From an alpha proteobacterium U9-1i (GTDB lineage: Bacteria; Pseudomonadota; Alphaproteobacteria; Caulobacterales; Aquidulcibacteraceae): a stretch of DNA of 64,000 bases. The position numbers were made by a program, and so were the translations under genes. Positions within the stretch are counted from its first letter, which is position 1. Each line of letters opens with the position of its first letter. Positions 59,904 through 64,000 of this stretch are shown one piece after another. Location of the stretch: the NCBI GenBank assembly GCA_000974665.1, contig BBSY01000003.1, positions 992,001 to 1,056,000 of the forward strand. The letters are read 5' to 3'. The notes beneath the pieces are model-generated. The model was not told the origin of the DNA and searched no databases. It worked only from the letters and a program-made list of their open reading frames with translations.

Positions 59904-59999
59904 CGATCAGCTTAATGAGCGGCGATGGATTCGGAACGGCTCGTCACCAACGCAATCAGTGGATGCGTAGCGACCGCCGCGAAGTCGCCGTTTGGGAAA

Positions 60000-60419
60000 T
60001 CAGAGATCCTTGCGTAGGAAATGGCGGGTATGCTCTCGCGGATACTTTTCGAGCCTTCCAAACTCGCGATAGCCCAGGCGCTCATAGAATTGCACAGCCT
60101 GAAAACTATATGTGTCGAGCCAAACAGCGTGGCAGTTCCTAGCCATAGCGGCGTGTTCCGCTGCCTCTAACAGTCGAACGCCGTAGCGACGGCCCCGAAG
60201 GGCCTCAGGCACAAACAGCAATTCTACGAACAGCCACCCAAAGCTTGTGCGCCCCCAGAGACCGCCGACGGTTTGACCGCTGTCGTCCTTTAGCAGAACC
60301 GCCAACTGGCTTGCTTGGCTTGAACCGGCGTGGCTCTCATTAAAGGCACGGATACCTGCCGCGATGATCTCCCGGTCCGCCGACTCTGCACTTGCAGCAA
60401 CAACGATGGATGCAGTCAC
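60000..60419 (-). CDS. GNAT family N-acetyltransferase
   Basis: The 139-residue protein has the GNAT fold: a substrate region VLLKDDSGQTVGGLWGRTSFG, the VEL(F)VPEALRGRRYGVRLL acetyl-CoA pyrophosphate loop (R/Q-x-x-G-x-G/A pattern) and a C-terminal AVWLDTYSFQAVQFYERLGYREFG block. It acetylates an unknown amine. The ATG at 60419 is the likely start. Confidence 0.9.
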   Translation of the reverse strand: MTASIVVAASAESADREIIAAGIRAFNESHAGSSQASQLAVLLKDDSGQTVGGLWGRTSFGWLFVELLFVPEALRGRRYGVRLLEAAEHAAMARNCHAVWLDTYSFQAVQFYERLGYREFGRLEKYPREHTRHFLRKDL

Positions 60420-60599
60420 ACACGGGCCTTCTTTTCTGGACGATCGCGTCGATCAACGTGGACCGGCTCGCCTCTTTCACGAGCGGCAAGCACTATCCAA
60501 AGCGGTAACTTGTAATACTGCACGCGCTAACGCACGCCATCGCCGAAAACGGTTGGTTCAGAATAACTTGAAGAACAATCGACAGTGAGTCCATGACGC

Positions 60600-61075
60600 C
60601 TACTGCACGCGCGAAAAGGCGTTTCGTCGACCGTTGCCAAGATAAAACCATTCAAAATCGTTCGGCCCGAAGTCGCCGATCTCGGGCACGCGGGGGCGCC
60701 CTTCGAGAGGGAAGAATGCAATGTAGTGTTTTGTCGGATCGAAGCTTTCCGTCAGACCCGGCGGTGGCGCATTTCCGGCGAACACCATCCACTTTTCTGC
60801 GGGCTGATCGTTGCCATCATAGCTGGTCACCGACGAGCCGTCCCCGTTGAGAACGAGAACTTCCCGCGCTTCGTAAACGGAGCGCCAGACGCCGACAAAC
60901 TGCTGACCCAAGACATTGATGTCGCGTTCGTTCAGGTTCGTCGGCGCCGATCTCAGCTCCAATGGCAATACTGTCCCGCCGGTGAGTCTGCTTGTAGGTT
61001 TTCGGGACCCCCCAGGCTGCACGCGGCGATGAGAAATCCGAAAAGCGCTATGAGCTTAAATGGCGAGGTGCGCAT
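60600..61075 (-). pseudogene. Lipoprotein gene with a frameshift in a six-base homopolymer
   Basis: An ATG at 61075 opens a frame with a lipoprotein signal (LIALFGFLIAACSLGG) that ends early. From the same position another frame runs on to 60600 and encodes a lipocalin-like body (VLGQQFVGVWRSVYEAREVL, YIAFFPLEGRPRVP). The switch falls at a C6 run on the plus strand (61008-61013). Adding one base there would join the two into one lipoprotein of about 158 residues. The gene is either mutated, phase-variable or miscalled at the homopolymer. The family was not recognised. Confidence 0.6.
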
Positions 61076-61245
61076 CGATGAATGCGTATCATGCTGCTTC
61101 GAACCGCTACAACGGGCCAAGGTAGGCCATTGCGTACAAAGTAGGAATGGCTTGGTCGCTCAAAACGTGACGCTGGCGTCAGCCGCCGGCGATTGGCGCG
61201 TCATCGCCGAAGCGCGACTTTCACGCTTTCAATAGGGCCATGCGG

Positions 61246-62271
61246 TCAAGGCGTCTGGGCGCTCGGATGCACGATGCCGGTCAGGCGCGGCGCGTTGCGC
61301 GACGATCCTGGTTCAAGCAGAGGTGCGCCGGAGCGCGATTCAACGAACAAGACAATTCGCCCATTGCCCAGACGACGCAACTCGACCCGCGCGTCGGAAC
61401 GAACAGGAGCGTCTGGGTCGACGCCTATTTGCAGAATGATATTGCGCGGATCCGCAGGATCAATGCGCATGCCGGTCACTTCGCCTATTGGCGACCCGTT
61501 CAATAATACTTCGGCGCCCTGCCGGGCGCCTTCAAAACTGCGCGCACGTGGCCCGGAAACGCCTTCGCTGAAAACCACATCGTAGTACCGCTCGACATTC
61601 ATTTGCGCATAGAGCAACGGGCGCCATCGCGATTCCGTGGCGATGAGAGCCAGGGCGCCGAGCGTCGCGATCACCGCCAGCGCCGCATTGCGAACAAGCC
61701 TCCCGCGCCTGCGCGCAGCGTCTCGATCGATTAGCTGGCCTGGTGAAACACCGATCAGCCCCGCGACGATCTTCAGCAAGGCGTTGCGAAAGCCGTCCTT
61801 GCTGGGCCGCGCATCGGCTGCCAAAGGCTCAAATGTATCGCCAGAGAGCGCATCTCCGCGAAGGGCTGGCGGAAAACACAACGGGGTGCAGTCTTCTCCC
61901 GAGGCCCCCGTCAACGGCGCGGTGTCAGCCACAATGGCGAGAATCTTGTTCCTACGACCAAGCGCTGCGAAAAACTCAATCTCCTTCTGCACCCACGGGC
62001 TCGCCGCGCCATGGGGCGAACACACCACGATCAAGGCGGCAGAAGCTCGGAGATTGGCTTCGATCTGCTCGCCTAGCTTGCCCGCACTTAGTTCTTCGCG
62101 ATCGCGAAATACGGGATAAACGCGATTACTCTTTCGGCTTCCCGAGAGGTTCAGCGCCCCCATAGATGAAGGAATGCCATAACTCTCCAGCGAGCGATGA
62201 AGCCTACGCGCGAAACGACCGTCCTTGCTTGAGTACGAAATAAACGCCGCATAGCGGAAAACTTCGGTCAT
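61246..62271 (-). CDS. TIR domain - transmembrane - MCE/MlaD-like domain fusion protein
   Basis: The 341-residue protein starts with a TIR domain (1-185): AFISYSSKDGRFARRLHRSL, PVFRDREELSAG and SPWVQKEIEFF, with E97 as candidate NADase catalytic Glu. A single membrane helix follows (about 193-212, AALAVIATLGALALIATE). Residues 220-335 are MCE/MlaD-like: QGAEVLLNGSPIGEVTGMRI, DPADPRNIILQIGVDPDAPV, then IVLFVESRSG. TIR proteins cleave NAD or make signal nucleotides in defence; MCE domains bind lipids in the periplasm. The topology puts TIR inside and MCE outside. I know no established protein with this combination. ATG 62271; a single gene. Confidence 0.85.
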   Translation of the reverse strand: MTEVFRYAAFISYSSKDGRFARRLHRSLESYGIPSSMGALNLSGSRKSNRVYPVFRDREELSAGKLGEQIEANLRASAALIVVCSPHGAASPWVQKEIEFFAALGRRNKILAIVADTAPLTGASGEDCTPLCFPPALRGDALSGDTFEPLAADARPSKDGFRNALLKIVAGLIGVSPGQLIDRDAARRRGRLVRNAALAVIATLGALALIATESRWRPLLYAQMNVERYYDVVFSEGVSGPRARSFEGARQGAEVLLNGSPIGEVTGMRIDPADPRNIILQIGVDPDAPVRSDARVELRRLGNGRIVLFVESRSGAPLLEPGSSRNAPRLTGIVHPSAQTP

Positions 62272-62308
62272 GCGTCACCCCCGGGGCCGCGAGGTTATCA
62301 TGCGCAAC

Positions 62309-62722
62309 TCATGTGTCGAGCAAGCGGGCGACGCGAAAGCACCAAATGTCGGGCGGAATGCTGATTTGACTCCTGGCCCCGATCAACTCGGCGGCTAGCC
62401 CGCTCTGAATGCGCTCATTCATGGCGCAGCGCTTGAGAGCGACATCGCGCGCGGCAGCTCGCACTGCGCCCGCGTTCTGTTTATCTGCCGTGTCATGCCA
62501 ACGAGCCGCCTTCTCTGGGGCAGACAAAGTACCCCTCGCGTCCAATCCTGGCCATTGACGGTTGTTTTGCCATGCCATGCAAGCGCGTAAGAACATAAGC
62601 ATGCCCCCGTATTCAAAGGGGTAAAACGATATAACAACACCAAATGCCCGCGCCCGCTCGCTCGCTTTGGTCGTCGGGGCCACCGGCGCGATGATGCGAG
62701 CGGGCTGCCCCGAATCCGACAC
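62309..62722 (-). CDS. Possible protein of unknown function upstream of the TIR-MCE gene
   Basis: The 137-residue frame (GTG 62722) has a hydrophobic segment (RAFGVVISFYPFEYGGMLMF) and a helical Ala/Arg-rich body with VRAAARDVALKRCAMNERI. It lies 38 bases before the TIR gene start on the same strand and could be its partner. No family or ribosome site was recognised, so the call is tentative. Confidence 0.4.
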   Translation of the reverse strand: MSDSGQPARIIAPVAPTTKASERARAFGVVISFYPFEYGGMLMFLRACMAWQNNRQWPGLDARGTLSAPEKAARWHDTADKQNAGAVRAAARDVALKRCAMNERIQSGLAAELIGARSQISIPPDIWCFRVARLLDT

Positions 62723-62979
62723 CCCGATTATGCGCGAAACGGTTCGAGATCGCGGAAGTTCACCGTCGCCGGTTTTAAGGCCCGTTGATCAGCACGAGTA
62801 ACGAGAACTAACGCCAGTTCTCCTTCAGGCCAAATTTCACAACCGCTCTACGTTCTTGGCTGGTCACGGTCCTGCCGATCTCTCCTTGTCACCCCGTCAG
62901 CACACAACACAACAGCAGGACGCTGACAAGCTTGCTGCATTGGATGGATTCCATGTCGTGAGCACATATACTCAATCGT

Positions 62980-64000
62980 ATGCTGTCGCCCCTCAAGAAC
63001 GCCACTTACGCTCGACTGTTCGGCGCCCAGATCGCCGCCCTGCTCGGCACAGGATTGGCCACAGTCGCACTAGGCTTGCTTGCCCACGAACTTGCTGGAG
63101 CGAGTGCCGGCGAAATCCTCGGCGCCATCTTTGCGATCAAGATGATCGCGTACGTTGCCGTTGCTCCAATCGCCAGCGCCCTCGCCACTCATGCTCCCCG
63201 AAAGACGTTGCTCATCGCGCTCGATCTCGTTCGAGCGGCGATCGGCATCTCGTTGCCGTTCGTGAGCGAGCCTTGGCAAATCTATGCGTTGATGGCGGTT
63301 CTGTACGTCGCCTCTGCGGCCTTCACGCCAGCATTCCAGGCGATGATACCCGATGTGCTGACTGACGAGCGTGAGTACACGAAGGCGTTGTCGCTCTCCC
63401 GGCTCGCCGCCGACCTAGAGAGTGTCGCCAGTCCCGTCCTGGCCGCGTTGCTACTGGCGGTCATGAGCTTCCACCAACTCTTCGCCGGCACAGCCGTGGG
63501 CTTTGTGTTCTCTGCGTTACTCGTTCTGTTGGCGGTTTTGCCGGCGGCTCGAAAAGCGGTGCCGAAACCATTCTTTCGTCGTCTCACAAGCGGCGTGAAC
63601 CTCTTCATGCACACGCCTCGTCTGCGTGGCCTCGTGGCGCTTTCGCTGGCGACAGCGGCTGGCGGCGCCATGGTGTTCGTCAACACCGTCGTGATCGTGC
63701 AGAGCAACTTCGCCATGAGCCAGCAGGCCACCGCTTGGGCGCTCGCCGCATTCGGACTGGGCTCCATGGGCGCCGCTCTCACTCTCCCGCCACTGCTTGA
63801 TCGCATTGCGGATCGCACCGTAGTGATCAGTGGCGCGTTAGCTCTGGCGCTTGGCCTCTCCCTCGGCCCATTCGTCGCGACGACGTACCCGGGCTTGCTG
63901 GCTCTCTGGGTTGTCCTCGGATGCAGTTACTCGCTGACGCTCACGCCCGTTGGCCGCGTTCTCCGTCGGTCGGCTCACGCTGAGGATCGGCCAGCGTTGT
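62980..64000 (+). CDS. MFS transporter, 3' end outside window
   Basis: The frame begins at ATG 62980 and is open to the window end, giving 340 residues so far. It has about 9-10 membrane helices (FGAQIAALLGTGLATVALGLL, IYALMAVLYVASAAFTPAFQ, PVLAALLLAVMSFHQLFAG). The MFS pattern is shown by the central loop FTPAFQAMIPDVLTDEREY and a second half starting near RLRGLVALSLATAAGG. It is probably an efflux protein of the DHA1/antiporter type; the substrate is unknown. The missing end prevents further placement. Confidence 0.85.
   Translation, partial: MLSPLKNATYARLFGAQIAALLGTGLATVALGLLAHELAGASAGEILGAIFAIKMIAYVAVAPIASALATHAPRKTLLIALDLVRAAIGISLPFVSEPWQIYALMAVLYVASAAFTPAFQAMIPDVLTDEREYTKALSLSRLAADLESVASPVLAALLLAVMSFHQLFAGTAVGFVFSALLVLLAVLPAARKAVPKPFFRRLTSGVNLFMHTPRLRGLVALSLATAAGGAMVFVNTVVIVQSNFAMSQQATAWALAAFGLGSMGAALTLPPLLDRIADRTVVISGALALALGLSLGPFVATTYPGLLALWVVLGCSYSLTLTPVGRVLRRSAHAEDRPAL

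Noticed and set aside
38407-64000. Search for the missing 3' radC end or an attR core
   Set aside because: No stretch encoding the RadC C-terminus or repeating the core around FHNHP was seen by eye on either strand; it may lie outside the window or be too short to recognise.
1-64000. CRISPR arrays, tRNA and rRNA genes
   Set aside because: No regularly spaced identical repeats and no cloverleaf or rRNA-like conserved stretch was seen.

Overview
The window comes from a GC-rich alphaproteobacterium. The adjacent divK and pleD genes at 3592-5349 (single-domain regulator followed by a REC-REC-GGDEF diguanylate cyclase) point to Caulobacterales, with a Hyphomonadaceae-like member as a reasonable guess. 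No rRNA, tRNA or CRISPR array was seen.

Layout. (1) 1-6234, chromosomal housekeeping: a partial FemAB/GNAT-type protein, a RidA-family protein, DNA polymerase IV (dinB), a ROK sugar kinase, divK, pleD and methionine aminopeptidase. (2) 6234-6950, radC cut off inside its catalytic JAB motif, immediately followed by a tyrosine integrase (7090-8355). This is the left end of an integrated element. (3) 8348-24655, defence cargo. A minus-strand run encodes a CD-NTase, an E2-E1 fusion (Cap2), a JAB peptidase (Cap3) and a SAVED effector with an N-terminal nuclease-like domain. That is a type II CBASS system, and the same run continues into an Mrr-like nuclease and a CoiA-like nuclease. Divergent to it are a Fic protein with an AbiEi-like N-terminal domain and a HEPN-like protein. 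After these come an unfamiliar cassette with a PD-(D/E)xK candidate, a nuclease remnant, a SRAP/YedK protein and a caspase-like protein. (4) 25275-36667, a Trb-type type IV secretion cluster (trbI, G, F, L, J, E, D, C, B, a CopG-like regulator, traG) on the minus strand. No relaxase was found. (5) 36869-38924, small accessory genes and a gene-poor stretch. The right end of the island was not located: the missing 3' part of radC was not found in the window.

(6) 38925-49574: a glycosyltransferase-39-type membrane enzyme, small membrane proteins, and a long minus-strand group (outer-membrane factor, membrane-fusion protein, RND pump, PepSY protein, response regulator, histidine kinase) that looks like a self-sensing efflux operon. 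(7) 49854-59315: envelope and stress genes, including an ion channel with an altered filter, a DHA2 transporter, mprF, a DUF1003 protein, two secreted proteins, a TetR regulator and a COG4705 membrane protein. (8) 59402-64000: an AraC relic, a GNAT enzyme, a lipoprotein gene broken in a C6/G6 run, a TIR-transmembrane-MCE fusion protein, and an MFS transporter running off the end.

Most unusual items: the TIR-MCE fusion; the CBASS operon extended with two further nucleases; the AbiEi-like/Fic fusion with a HEPN-like partner and direct repeats in its promoter; the caspase-like protein; and a family of about 59-residue membrane proteins with two unannotated members at 41220-41399 and 57271-57456. 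All functional calls come from reading motifs by eye; no database search was run.
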